Position numbers and translations under genes: made by a program | NCBI RefSeq assembly: GCF_030542965.1 | Contig: NZ_JAUAOA010000002.1 | Coordinates: forward strand, 62,001 to 126,000 | Reading direction: 5' to 3' | DNA: 64,000 nucleotides | DNA from: Azotosporobacter soli | GTDB taxonomy: Bacteria; Bacillota; Negativicutes; SG130 | In this document: one piece after another, positions 24,440 to 33,251 of the stretch | Layout of the letters: each line of letters begins with the position of its first letter | Position numbering within the stretch: the stretch's first letter is position 1 | The notes under the pieces: model-generated | The model's database searches: none | Told to the model about the DNA's origin: nothing | The model's input: the letters and a program-made list of their open reading frames with translations, nothing else

Positions 24440-26476
24440 CTATTTCACCCTATTTCCCACCCAGTTTAAAAAAGACTTTCCTTTAAACGTAATTTCGCTG
24501 CCGCGCCGTCCAATGCTGGTCTTGATCAGTTCCAGTTCACCTAACAATGCAAGCTCCCGCCGGATTTCACCTTCCGTCAAACGTATGCCCCTGTTCTTCA
24601 AAGCTTCATCAATGCTTTTTCTTCCGGCCCCCATATCCAGCGCGCCAAAGTCCGCGATGACCTGCAATACGTCCCGCCCTTTATCCCAAAGGCCTTTAGC
24701 GGTTAAAACCTGTAATTCCTGCTCGTAGTTTTCCTCGGACTGAAGAATATAGTACGGCAGATCGTCTCCCTTAACCATGCTTTCCGCCATGAAGGAAAGA
24801 TAGGACGCGACATTATCCAGTTCCCTGATATTGCCCGGCCAGCGGTATTTCATTAAAAGCTCGCGCGCGTTTACATCCACCGACAGTTTTTTTCCGTATT
24901 TATCGTGCAGAAAATATTCCAGCAGATAGATAATATCTTCCCGGCGTTCGCGTAGCGGCGGAATCACCAAAGGCAATACATTCAAGCGATAATACAGATC
25001 TTCGCGAAACTGCTCCAAGCGTATTTTTTTACGAATATCACTGTTCGTTGCTGCAATCACCCGTATGTTAATATTGACGACGCTCTGTGAACCGATGCGC
25101 ATGACCTGACGTTCCTGCAATACCCTGAGCAATTTCGCCTGCATCTCATACGACATGTCGCCAATTTCATCCAGAAACACGGTACCATTGTTAGCCTGTT
25201 CAAATAAGCCTAGCTTGCCTTCTTTTAAACCGCCGGTAAAACTGCCTCTTTCATAACCAAACAGTTCGCTCTCCAACAAGCTTTCCGGTACCGCTGCGCA
25301 GTTGAAAGCAACGAACGGCTGCTTGGCACGCGCTGACGCATTGTGAATCGATTGCGCCAAAAGCTCTTTTCCGGTACCGCTTTCTCCGGTAATCAAAATT
25401 GTCATTTCCGACTGCGCAATCTTGCGGGCAAGTTCAATGCAAGTTTTCATTTTCGCTGAATTCGTTTGAATATCCGCAAAACTATAGCGGGCAACCAGCC
25501 CTTTATCGCGCAGTTTTCTTGTCAAATTTTGTTCGAGTTGTTTTATGTACGTTACCTCTTGAAAATTATAATAGTTGCCGGTTGTTTCGCCAAAGCACTC
25601 CAATTTTTTCCGATTAACCACCAACGTTTTCCCTTTATATTCTATGATTTCATCTTTCATTTCCAGTTGTCTGATCGCATTCATAATCACAGACGGCATC
25701 GTCGCTCCGTTTTTCACGCAACCGTTCGCTTCCTCTATATCGAGCATGCGAGCCAGGCTGTTATTGTAGAGGCTGACGTCTCCCGCAGCGTTAAGCAGCA
25801 AAACGCCTTCCTGCGACAAATTAATAACCGTACTAAGTTCCGTATTCTTGGCAACGATCTCTTTATATTGTTTCTTTATTCCGCCGTCCAAAACAACAAT
25901 GCTGTCGCAGTATTGCAGCAACCGTCGACTAACTTCTTCTTCCGTAATCGCCAGCTTATTGATGATTTCAATGAATGTCGCAACATCAATATAACGGTGC
26001 CCCATATCAATAACGTGTTCAATAGCATCCGGAACACGGTGCGCAGCGCCGGGCGTTACGGCAAAGTTAATATCTTTGTATTCCTTCTCCTCTTCGTAAG
26101 GAACGAATTTCACATGATTTACGCCTAACTTATATAACAACGCTACCATTTCGAACGTGGTTTCCAGACAATCGTTAACGACCAATACTTTGCTCTCCGT
26201 CGGAATAGCGAGCAATTTAAAAACTTCACTCTCACGCGTCGTTCTTTGTACGACGACAATAGGCTGCGCAGCGGAAATATGTTTTTTTATTTCCAGCGCC
26301 TTATCATTCAGCATCACTAGGACAAGATCATCCTCAAGAATGTCATCCGAATGCAATTCGGCAAAAGCATAGACATTGATCTCGATATACCCCGCAAACA
26401 CGCTTTCAAGATTGCTTTTTAAAAACGCGCCTAACGGCGAATTTTTTTTATTAGTTACCACAGCAATGCTTCTCAT
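24440..26476 (-). CDS. PrpR-N type sigma-54-dependent activator
   Basis: About 678 residues from ATG 26476 (the longer open frame upstream lacks a start context). The N-terminal about 170 residues look like a PrpR-N ligand domain (VVTNKKNSPLGAFLK ... TTFEMVALLYKLG), followed by a PAS domain (LSTVINLSQEGVLLLNAAGDV), then the AAA+ module with GESGTGKE, the GSFTGG loop (usually GAFTGA) and VFLDEIGDM. The C-terminus is a winged-helix-like region (GEIRRELALLGELELI), not an obvious Fis motif. It presumably controls the puuD-like/permease/dipeptidase operon directly downstream. Confidence 0.88.
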   Translation of the reverse strand: MRSIAVVTNKKNSPLGAFLKSNLESVFAGYIEINVYAFAELHSDDILEDDLVLVMLNDKALEIKKHISAAQPIVVVQRTTRESEVFKLLAIPTESKVLVVNDCLETTFEMVALLYKLGVNHVKFVPYEEEKEYKDINFAVTPGAAHRVPDAIEHVIDMGHRYIDVATFIEIINKLAITEEEVSRRLLQYCDSIVVLDGGIKKQYKEIVAKNTELSTVINLSQEGVLLLNAAGDVSLYNNSLARMLDIEEANGCVKNGATMPSVIMNAIRQLEMKDEIIEYKGKTLVVNRKKLECFGETTGNYYNFQEVTYIKQLEQNLTRKLRDKGLVARYSFADIQTNSAKMKTCIELARKIAQSEMTILITGESGTGKELLAQSIHNASARAKQPFVAFNCAAVPESLLESELFGYERGSFTGGLKEGKLGLFEQANNGTVFLDEIGDMSYEMQAKLLRVLQERQVMRIGSQSVVNINIRVIAATNSDIRKKIRLEQFREDLYYRLNVLPLVIPPLRERREDIIYLLEYFLHDKYGKKLSVDVNARELLMKYRWPGNIRELDNVASYLSFMAESMVKGDDLPYYILQSEENYEQELQVLTAKGLWDKGRDVLQVIADFGALDMGAGRKSIDEALKNRGIRLTEGEIRRELALLGELELIKTSIGRRGSEITFKGKSFLNWVGNRVK

Positions 26477-26596
26477 TTTTCTTACACAACCTCCCCGTCG
26501 CGCCAAGCATCCTCGATCGTTTCCTTGTCGAACCCTTTCGTTTTTTACTGATATACTTATCGATCCGTATTGCGCCCATACAAAATTAAAAACTGA

Positions 26597-26618
26597 CCCC
26601 TCCATAAAAAAGGAGGGG
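26597..26618 (-). terminator. Terminator of M50 protease gene
   Basis: On the minus strand CCCCTCC and GGAGGGG form a 7-bp stem, followed by TCAGTTTTTAATTTT. It lies 18 nt past the protease stop. Confidence 0.65.
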
Positions 26619-26636
26619 CACAAATAAAATAGCGTC

Positions 26637-27527
26637 TTACCTTACGCCAAGCAATTCATGAACCGCAAAAGAATAATAGGCCGATAATCCCAAGACGAGA
26701 AAATAAGCCAATCCCATTTTGAAACGAAAGGCAGCATCGGTTGCATAATAGGGATTGTTTCTGTCTTTCCACGTTTTCCACGCCTTTTGTATCGCCAAGA
26801 GCGAAATCAAAATCGCAATCGGATTGAAATACCACAGCGACAAGCCTGCTATCACAGGGATTCCGACCAGCCACATATACGGCGAAACCGCGGTCACGAT
26901 GCGTCCGCCGTCGAGCGGATGCGCCGGGATCATATTGAAGACCGTGATAAAAAAGCCAAAATAGGCGACCGCATAAAGAAGCGGCGACTGCAAGAGCAGA
27001 CCGATGCCATAGCAAAGAAACGCGCCAACTAAGCCGAGTACCGGCCCGCCAATGCCCACGATCGCTTCCGTTTTCGCATCCTGCGGTTCCTGTTTCATCT
27101 TGATGAAAGCGCCGACAAACGGTATAAATACCGGCAAGCCCGTTTCAAGGCCCAGCCGCCGCGACGCGATCAAGTGCCCGAGCTCATGCACGAAGAGCAG
27201 CACAACAATGCCGACCGCATACCACCAGCCGAACATGAACGCATACGCGGCAATCATGACAAGCATCGAAAAGCCGGTCGTAAAAAACTTGCCCAGCTTC
27301 AAAAAGACAAACGCCCATTTCAAAAGCGCCACGACCTTGCTGAATTTAAAAATAACGGCCAACGCGCCTGCGCCAAGCCATTTCCACTTCGAGCTCTTTT
27401 TCTTCGGCTCTTCTTCCGGCTCCGCTGCGTCTAAAGCTTCCTCTACGCCTTCCTGACGTTCGTTTCCTTCGAGCGGAAGAAGCTCTGCCGCCTGCTTTTC
27501 TTCTTGTTTTTCATTATTAATGGTCAC
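26637..27527 (-). CDS. Site-2-protease family (M50) membrane metallopeptidase
   Basis: About 296 residues, starting at GTG 27527 with AAAGGAG 7 nt upstream; the longer frame to 27587 lacks a site. After a charged, glutamate-rich cytoplasmic N-terminus (EEALDAAEPEEEPKKKSS), several membrane helices carry the zinc motif FVHELGHLIASRR and the second motif NMIPAHPLDGGRI. Cleaves substrates within the membrane; target unknown. Single-gene unit. Confidence 0.87.
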   Translation of the reverse strand: MTINNEKQEEKQAAELLPLEGNERQEGVEEALDAAEPEEEPKKKSSKWKWLGAGALAVIFKFSKVVALLKWAFVFLKLGKFFTTGFSMLVMIAAYAFMFGWWYAVGIVVLLFVHELGHLIASRRLGLETGLPVFIPFVGAFIKMKQEPQDAKTEAIVGIGGPVLGLVGAFLCYGIGLLLQSPLLYAVAYFGFFITVFNMIPAHPLDGGRIVTAVSPYMWLVGIPVIAGLSLWYFNPIAILISLLAIQKAWKTWKDRNNPYYATDAAFRFKMGLAYFLVLGLSAYYSFAVHELLGVR

Positions 27528-27655
27528 GTAAAGACTCCTTTCCCAAACAGACCTGCCATCGAGTTTGCAGTTTTTCGCCTTCTGCAATCCGCTGCGGATC
27601 GATCACCGTAATTATACATCAAGATCGCTTTCGATGCGAAGCATGAAAAATAGCT

Positions 27656-27687
27656 AAAGCCTCCCGATCGATTCGTCGGAAGGCTTT
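27656..27687. terminator. Terminator of BASS transporter operon
   Basis: AAAGCCTCCCGA...TCGGAAGGCTTTTT forms a stem with T-tract on + and A/T flanks on minus, about 30 nt downstream of the BASS gene stop. Confidence 0.6.
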
Positions 27688-27719
27688 TTATCGTAGCAGA
27701 CTAATGACTCTGCAGATCT

Positions 27720-28715
27720 TTAACTGATGTTCTCGCTAAGCGGCTGCACTCGTTTGCCTCTATTCTTTCTTTCAGCAAGATATTTGAAGATATTCGGAAT
27801 CACCGCGGCGCTTGGCTGCTGGAAGATCATCCCCAAAATAATCGGCACCGCTACCGCCGGCGGAAAATACGTGACCGCAATGACAAGTCCGCAGCTGATA
27901 TTGCGCATGCCGACGCTATAAATCATCGCCATTTTCACATCCTGCGGGCATTTGGTTATGCATAAGGAACCGATATAGCCAAGAACATAGCCCGCTATCA
28001 CCATCGCCAACACTACGCCCATTAATTTTATGGTTTCCAATGACCAGTTAAAATCCGGCGCGACCAACGAGGCATTTAACACCATGATCGTAAACAAGGC
28101 CAGCTTCGAACTGAAACCGCCCGCGCCACGGGAAAACTTGGCGGTTTTACCGTCGCTCCAGTCATAAAGCAGCATCCCTAGGATGCTGGGAATGGTCACC
28201 ATCAAAAGCAGCTGTACAACAAGTGAAATATAATGGATCGCCACCGACTGTCCCACCACGATCTGATAATAAGCGGGCAACAGCACCGGGACAATCAGAG
28301 TATCCAGCGTAACCGCCACGAGCGTGATTTGTATGTTTCCCTTGGCGATGGCTGTCCAGATGATCGACGTAACGCCAACCGGAATCGCCGCTCCCACCAA
28401 GAGGCCCAGCTGTATTTGCGGCGAGTCCGCATAGAACAAACTGCCTAAAAGCCAAGCGGTCAATGGCGTAACCAGATGAATTAGCAGCAAGGCCCAAAGC
28501 GGAATCCACGGTTTTGCCAGCACCTTGAAAAAGCTCTTCAGACTGGTACCAAGCGAGGTAACGAACGTCATATAAGCAAACAAGGCAACAAGCAGAAAGC
28601 GGACGATGCCGCTATCCGGCACCTTTAAAATATATCCGGTCACAAGTGCCGTTAATACCACTACGAACATCCTTTTCCCCAGCCAATCGTTTATTGCAGC
28701 AATCTCGACTCGCAA
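27720..28715 (-). CDS. Bile acid:sodium symporter (BASS) family transporter
   Basis: 331 residues, about nine or ten membrane helices, with the family glycine/proline stretches GAAIPVGVTSIIWTAIAKGN and YSVGMRNISCGLVIAVTYF. BASS proteins import organic anions such as 2-oxo acids, pantoate or pyruvate with Na+. The start is a TTG (28715) behind GAGGGGAGTGAG. Last gene of the operon headed by the c-di-GMP riboswitch, 44 nt after the RraA-PilZ gene. It may carry the substrate or product of that aldolase-like protein (inference). It lacks the conserved cysteine of Acr3. Confidence 0.82.
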   Translation of the reverse strand: MRVEIAAINDWLGKRMFVVVLTALVTGYILKVPDSGIVRFLLVALFAYMTFVTSLGTSLKSFFKVLAKPWIPLWALLLIHLVTPLTAWLLGSLFYADSPQIQLGLLVGAAIPVGVTSIIWTAIAKGNIQITLVAVTLDTLIVPVLLPAYYQIVVGQSVAIHYISLVVQLLLMVTIPSILGMLLYDWSDGKTAKFSRGAGGFSSKLALFTIMVLNASLVAPDFNWSLETIKLMGVVLAMVIAGYVLGYIGSLCITKCPQDVKMAMIYSVGMRNISCGLVIAVTYFPPAVAVPIILGMIFQQPSAAVIPNIFKYLAERKNRGKRVQPLSENIS

Positions 28716-28759
28716 AATTCAAACTCACTCCCCTCACGCCCCATTCCCTTCCGCTCCAC

Positions 28760-29752
28760 TCACTGCGCCAATTCGAGCCACAAATAAGCAGAAACCACAT
28801 CCTCCAACGTCCCGCGTAACTCCGCCGACAAATCCACGAAGTCGCAACCGAAGTAATGCTTCTGCCGCCAAATCACTCTTGCCTCGACATGCATCTCGCC
28901 TAACTGCTTCGGCAGATGCAAGCGAAAGAGCGAATTAAGCTCCAACTCCGCTTCTGATTGCAGCAGTATTCCCAGCGCACTGATATTAATCGCCGTAGCT
29001 TCGATTGGCTGTTCTGCTTCTTTTAGCAAAATTTCCACAGGCTCGTTGATCGCAACGCGGGGGAAATTCCGCTTTTCCTTTTCAACTACCGCACCCCGGT
29101 TTGCCAGATCGCGTTCCACCCAAGTGCGATCCCAGGACAGATTGGCGATCTCCTGCATGACCTGGCTTTCCGCACGCGATTTACTGCGCGACTTTTCCAG
29201 TAATTCTTCTGCATCGCGCGGATTAATGACGACAATACCATCTTCGTCGCCAACGATGATATCTCCTGGCTGAACCACCACGCCGCCGCAGGCAACGGCA
29301 ACATTGATCTCACCCGGACCGTCCTTATAAGGACCGGCCGGAGTCACCCCTGCGGCATAGATCGGCAAGGCCATTTTTTTCAGCGCGCCGAGATCACGGA
29401 TCGCGCCGTCAATGATCAGACCGCCGATCCCTCTTTGCTTCGCCCACAACGCCATGAGTTCTCCCATAATGGCATTCGAGAGGTCGCCCTGGGCATCCAC
29501 GACCAGAATATCGCCCGCTTTGGCAAGATCAAGCGCTCGATGCAACATCAGATTATCGCCCGGACGCACCTTGACCGTGAAAGCCGGGCCTAGCAGCGGC
29601 ACATCATTGATCGGGCGAATTTTGGCATCCATACAAGACGTCCGGTTCATATTATCGGCTATATTCGCTACCGGGATTCCTGAAAAGCCTTCGATCAGAG
29701 CTTGGTGCGGCCGACTAATGTTTGGAAAAATACGCAAACCTACATTTGACAT
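28760..29752 (-). CDS. RraA-like aldolase domain fused to a PilZ c-di-GMP-binding domain
   Basis: 330 residues; stand-alone RraA-like proteins are 160-230. Residues 1 to about 215 are RraA/HMG-aldolase-like: GPAFTVKVRPGDNLMLHRAL, GDILVVDAQGDLSNAIMGEL, GLIIDGAIRDLGALKKM, and GDIIVGDEDGIVVI. From about residue 230 a PilZ domain begins with RNFPRV (the RxxxR c-di-GMP motif) and continues to NISALGILL, the place of the D/NxSxxG motif. The aldolase would cleave 4-carboxy-4-hydroxy-2-oxo acids to pyruvate and oxaloacetate, or have another RraA role, under c-di-GMP control. Start ATG 29752 has GGAGG 7 nt upstream. Operon with the chemoreceptor upstream. Confidence 0.87.
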   Translation of the reverse strand: MSNVGLRIFPNISRPHQALIEGFSGIPVANIADNMNRTSCMDAKIRPINDVPLLGPAFTVKVRPGDNLMLHRALDLAKAGDILVVDAQGDLSNAIMGELMALWAKQRGIGGLIIDGAIRDLGALKKMALPIYAAGVTPAGPYKDGPGEINVAVACGGVVVQPGDIIVGDEDGIVVINPRDAEELLEKSRSKSRAESQVMQEIANLSWDRTWVERDLANRGAVVEKEKRNFPRVAINEPVEILLKEAEQPIEATAINISALGILLQSEAELELNSLFRLHLPKQLGEMHVEARVIWRQKHYFGCDFVDLSAELRGTLEDVVSAYLWLELAQ

Positions 29753-29795
29753 CTTTCATCCTCCCATTTCTTATTGCTGCCTTTGCAAAACTGCT

Positions 29796-31763
29796 TTAAA
29801 TCTTGAACTTGGACACGATATCATGCAAATGTCCTGCCATTTGAGAAAGTCCGTTACTGGAAGAAGCGATTTCCTGGATCGATGCCGTTTGTTCTTCGGT
29901 AGCGGAGGATACCAGCTGCGCTTGCCCGGTGACATTTTTGCTGATTGCCGTAATTTCCTTTACCGAAGAGACGATTTGCTGGCTGCCGCTGGCCATCTGT
30001 TCAATGGCCGCGGAAATATCGCGAATTTGATCGGATACCTCTGTGATCAGCGCGGCAATCTCGTTAAACGACCGGCCCGCCGCCTGCGCAACTTCGCTGC
30101 CTTTCTTCACTTCACTCGTACCTTCGCCCATTGCCGTTACCGCCCGATTCGTATCCTGCTGAATATCGCCAATTAAAGCCGTAATCTCTTTCGCAGCATT
30201 TTGCGACTGCTCCGCAAGTTTTCGAACCTCTTCCGCTACCACCGCAAAACCGCGTCCCTGTTCTCCGGCGCGGGCTGCTTCAATCGCAGCGTTCAGCGCT
30301 AGCAGATTGGTTTGTCCGGCTATGCCCGCGATCGTATCAATGATCTGTCCGATCTCTTTCGAACGCTCACCAAGCTTAGCCACTACATTGGCTGAATGCG
30401 TCACCGACATCTCAATGCTCGCCATCTGGCTTGTAACTTTTCGGACAATCTCTCCGCCTTCTAGTGCGGTATTGGACGTTTTCTCCGCCGCTGCGGAAGC
30501 ATGAGAAGTATTGGCGGCAATTTGCTGCAGTCCCGCCGACATTTGTTCCACGATCTGCATCGTACTGTCTACTGCCTCGACTTGCTCTGACGTTCCTTTC
30601 GCCACATCGGCGATTGCCGTCACCACTTGATCGGCAGCCTGCGACAATTGCTCCGTACTTGCCGTAAGTTCTTCGGACGATGCGTTTACGGTCTCGCTCG
30701 CCTCCTGCACCTTGCTGATGATGTCCCTGAAGTTCCCGATCGCGCCGGACAGGGATCGCGCCAGCCTTCCTATTTCATCCTGCGCCGTCGAGGCAATGTT
30801 TACCGACAAATCGCCTTCGCCAATCTTTGCGACTTGCGCGGCAATTTCCTCGATCGGCTTTAGCAGGCGGATAAGGAAGAACCAGGCCACGACTCCGACA
30901 ATGACGAGCGCCGTCAAGAGCGCAAGGAACATACTGATCAGACTCGCATAGAATTCACTTTTGATGTCCTTCATCGGTATGCTGACCAGAACCAGCCACT
31001 TTGTATTCTTGACCGGTATCGCCAACGCCAGCGAATCCCTTCCCTCAAAGTCCAGATAAGAAATTCCTTTTCCCGCATTGTCCAGCAAGGAGCGCAGCAC
31101 ATCGTCGGGCACCTTCTTCTGCTCTTTGATCACTTCCTGCTTCGTATGCGCTAATAACGTTCCGTCTTGCGCAACGATGGACGCCGTTCCATTTTCGCCG
31201 ACTTTTACCTGCGCCAGGAAGTTTTGCAACGTTTCAAGCGAGATCGACTGCGCAACAAAGCCTGCCATTTTCCCGTCCTCCGTCTTGACGGGCTGCGTGA
31301 CAACCACCGACGGCATTCCGGTTACCCGGTTCAGCAGCACCTCACTGACCTGCATCTTCTGTTCCTTCATTGTGTCTTTGAAGAAATCCCGGTCAGCCAC
31401 ACTGCCGCCTATGCCTTTTGCATCATACGGCGCTGCTGCAAAGCGCACGCCCTGTGAATTGATAAAGACCAAACGGTCGACGCCCCATGTCGCGGCAAAA
31501 TATGTATTCATCTTCGCTTGGATGCGGGAAAAATCACCCGACTTAAGATCCGCATCTTCCGCATAGAATTTTCCGCTTCTTGAAAAAGAGGAGAACAATT
31601 CGCCGACCCCATCTGCCGCCTGCGTAGCCTGCCCTTTCATATTCGCCTGCGTATTGGCCAGCGTTTTTCCATAGAGTACGTACAAGCCGGATCCGCTGAC
31701 GATGAGCCCGGTTATGAGAAGGGAAAGTAACAACAACGTAACTGTCTTTGCTTTAATCGACAT
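29796..31763 (-). CDS. Methyl-accepting chemotaxis protein with periplasmic Cache sensor
   Basis: 655 residues from ATG 31763 (AAGGAGATAAGACT upstream). TM1 lies at about 8-28, then a periplasmic Cache-like domain (FAATWGVDRLVFINSQGVRF, VVTQPVKTEDGKMAGFVAQS), TM2 near 270-295, a HAMP domain, and the conserved signalling hairpin (NLLALNAAIEAARAGEQGRG). A small-molecule chemoreceptor. Preceded by a c-di-GMP-I riboswitch with terminator, which would adjust receptor synthesis to c-di-GMP level. Confidence 0.95.
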   Translation of the reverse strand: MSIKAKTVTLLLLSLLITGLIVSGSGLYVLYGKTLANTQANMKGQATQAADGVGELFSSFSRSGKFYAEDADLKSGDFSRIQAKMNTYFAATWGVDRLVFINSQGVRFAAAPYDAKGIGGSVADRDFFKDTMKEQKMQVSEVLLNRVTGMPSVVVTQPVKTEDGKMAGFVAQSISLETLQNFLAQVKVGENGTASIVAQDGTLLAHTKQEVIKEQKKVPDDVLRSLLDNAGKGISYLDFEGRDSLALAIPVKNTKWLVLVSIPMKDIKSEFYASLISMFLALLTALVIVGVVAWFFLIRLLKPIEEIAAQVAKIGEGDLSVNIASTAQDEIGRLARSLSGAIGNFRDIISKVQEASETVNASSEELTASTEQLSQAADQVVTAIADVAKGTSEQVEAVDSTMQIVEQMSAGLQQIAANTSHASAAAEKTSNTALEGGEIVRKVTSQMASIEMSVTHSANVVAKLGERSKEIGQIIDTIAGIAGQTNLLALNAAIEAARAGEQGRGFAVVAEEVRKLAEQSQNAAKEITALIGDIQQDTNRAVTAMGEGTSEVKKGSEVAQAAGRSFNEIAALITEVSDQIRDISAAIEQMASGSQQIVSSVKEITAISKNVTGQAQLVSSATEEQTASIQEIASSSNGLSQMAGHLHDIVSKFKI

Positions 31764-31795
31764 AGTCTTATCTCCTTCATTTTTAAAAGTAAACA

Positions 31796-31823
31796 ATAAA
31801 AACTCCGACAGATGCCCGAGTTT
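31796..31823 (-). terminator. Expression-platform terminator of the riboswitch
   Basis: On the minus strand AAACTC-N12-GAGTTTTTATT forms a hairpin with T-run between the aptamer and the chemoreceptor start. Confidence 0.65.
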
Positions 31824-31842
31824 CCAATACCTTTTTCAAGGG

Positions 31843-31918
31843 AAACCTGGCAATCATAGACCGACCGTCCTTAGACCCATAGCTTTGCGTCCTTACCTTT
31901 CAGTAAGTTTGCCCAATA
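31843..31918 (-). ncRNA. c-di-GMP-I (GEMM) riboswitch
   Basis: The minus strand carries the hallmark GGACGCAAAGC preceded by GGGCAAACTTAC-TGAAA-GGTAA and followed by TATGGGTCTAAGGACGGTC and a closing TTGCC. This gives the GAAA-type tetraloop hairpin, its receptor, and the two-helix junction of the GEMM-I class. The aptamer lies about 80 nt upstream of the chemoreceptor ATG, and a terminator hairpin follows it. Confidence 0.93.
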
Positions 31919-31923
31919 TATAG

Positions 31924-32155
31924 TTTTACTCTTCCTTCCTGCCAGAAGTTAATGCAACGTCATCGCCGCCTATGTAATGACAATATCATACTTATGCCAA
32001 CAAGAAATTATGATATTATTAACGTTTCGTTAAAGGCTCCCTTAAGCACATGAACCGTTCGTCAAAAGCCTGCTGTGACATCCTCAACTTCAACAGTACA
32101 ACGAAACACGCACCGCTTCGCGTGCGACCCGGTTGCATTTATTACGCTGTAAACG
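31924..32155. other. Intergenic stretch, divergent region
   Basis: About 230 nt without a plausible gene; a small hairpin at 32107-32127 (CGCACCGCTTCGCGTGCG) and AT-rich segments that could hold the promoter of the riboswitch operon. Nothing else recognised. Confidence 0.4.
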
Positions 32156-32194
32156 AAAAACGAGATCAGCGGCTTTTCCATTGATCTCGTTTTT
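32156..32194. terminator. Bidirectional terminator-like hairpin
   Basis: AAAAACGAGATCA pairs with TGATCTCGTTTTT (13 bp perfect). No gene ends directly beside it on either side; it insulates the riboswitch operon from the PAP2 gene. Confidence 0.7.
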
Positions 32195-32222
32195 CTTGCC
32201 TTGAAATATGGTAAGAGGGTTT

Positions 32223-32236
32223 CACTCGAACGAGTG
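32223..32236. promoter_or_regulatory. Perfect 14-nt dyad upstream of PAP2 gene
   Basis: CACTCG-AA-CGAGTG, 75 nt before the PAP2 start, is a possible operator. No regulator gene adjoins it. Confidence 0.35.
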
Positions 32237-32310
32237 GAATAAACGTTTATGTATACTTTTATTGCCAATCATTGGCCATTACGCTCCAGTTCAAAGCGCA
32301 GGAGGCAAAA

Positions 32311-33198
32311 ATGAATGATCTGATCTCCTATGGTCTCGACGTCACCTTATTTATCCAGCAGTTTCGCACTCCGTTGCTGGATATTTTTTTTAAAACAGCT
32401 ACCCTGCTAGGCGAAGAGGGTTTTTATCTGTTGGCGCTGCCTCTCATCTTCTGGTGTCTCGATTTTCGCCTCGGCATACGACTGACTTGCCTGGTACTGA
32501 TCTCGCATTATTTTAACATTACCATCAAAGACTGGGTGCAGGAACCGCGGCCGTTTTATTTTCTTCCGGAGGTAAAGCTTGTTCATGCCGACGGCTACAG
32601 CTTTCCCAGCAACCATGCACAGACCGGGCTGGTATTTTGGCTCGCGCTGGCCCATCTGACGCAAAAGCGCTATCTATGGTTTTCCGGCGTGTTTCTGGTT
32701 TTGCTTATCGGCTTTTCGCGCATCTATCTGGGCGTGCATTTCATCGGCGACGTATTGGCCGGCTGGCTGCTCGGCGCGCTGCTCCTATTCGCCTTTGCCA
32801 AACTGGAACCGTTTATCCTTTCCCGTTTAGCAACCTTTTCCTTTCCACTGCGTTTCTTTCTCGCCATAACCGTCCCGCTGCTTTTATTGGCCGTCCATCC
32901 CGGCAAGGAAAGCATCTCGGTTGCGGCTGCGTTCTCCGGACTGTGGCTCGGTTTGCTCGTGCAACAGCGCTGCCTTCCTGCAAGTTGCACGCTGCCTGAA
33001 AGTAATTACCGACAACTGTTCCTGCGAATACTTATTGGCACACTTGTTCTTTTAGCGCTTTGGCTCGGCCTTACGAGCGCATTTCCTAAAGAAGGCGCGG
33101 ATTATTATTTTTTCTTCCGCTATATCCGCTATTTTCTGGCTACTCTTTGGATTACGCTCGGTGCACCCTGGCTTTTTTACCGTATTGTATCGCGCTAA
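32311..33198 (+). CDS. PAP2-family membrane phosphatase
   Basis: 295 residues from ATG 32311 (GGAGGCAAAA upstream). All three acid-phosphatase motifs are present: KDWVQEPRP, FPSNHAQTG and SRIYLGVHFIGDVL, within a multi-helix membrane protein. Such enzymes dephosphorylate lipid phosphates (phosphatidic acid or undecaprenyl pyrophosphate) at the outer face of the inner membrane. The photolyase gene follows by 53 nt and may be co-transcribed. Confidence 0.9.
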   Translation: MNDLISYGLDVTLFIQQFRTPLLDIFFKTATLLGEEGFYLLALPLIFWCLDFRLGIRLTCLVLISHYFNITIKDWVQEPRPFYFLPEVKLVHADGYSFPSNHAQTGLVFWLALAHLTQKRYLWFSGVFLVLLIGFSRIYLGVHFIGDVLAGWLLGALLLFAFAKLEPFILSRLATFSFPLRFFLAITVPLLLLAVHPGKESISVAAAFSGLWLGLLVQQRCLPASCTLPESNYRQLFLRILIGTLVLLALWLGLTSAFPKEGADYYFFFRYIRYFLATLWITLGAPWLFYRIVSR

Positions 33199-33251
33199 TG
33201 TGAGGACTTTTCCCGAGCGCCGAATTTCTTTATGAAAGGCGGAATTTGATC

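Noticed and set aside
27720-28715. Acr3 arsenite permease
   Set aside because: Same superfamily and close to arsDA, but lacks the conserved membrane cysteine and reads as BASS.
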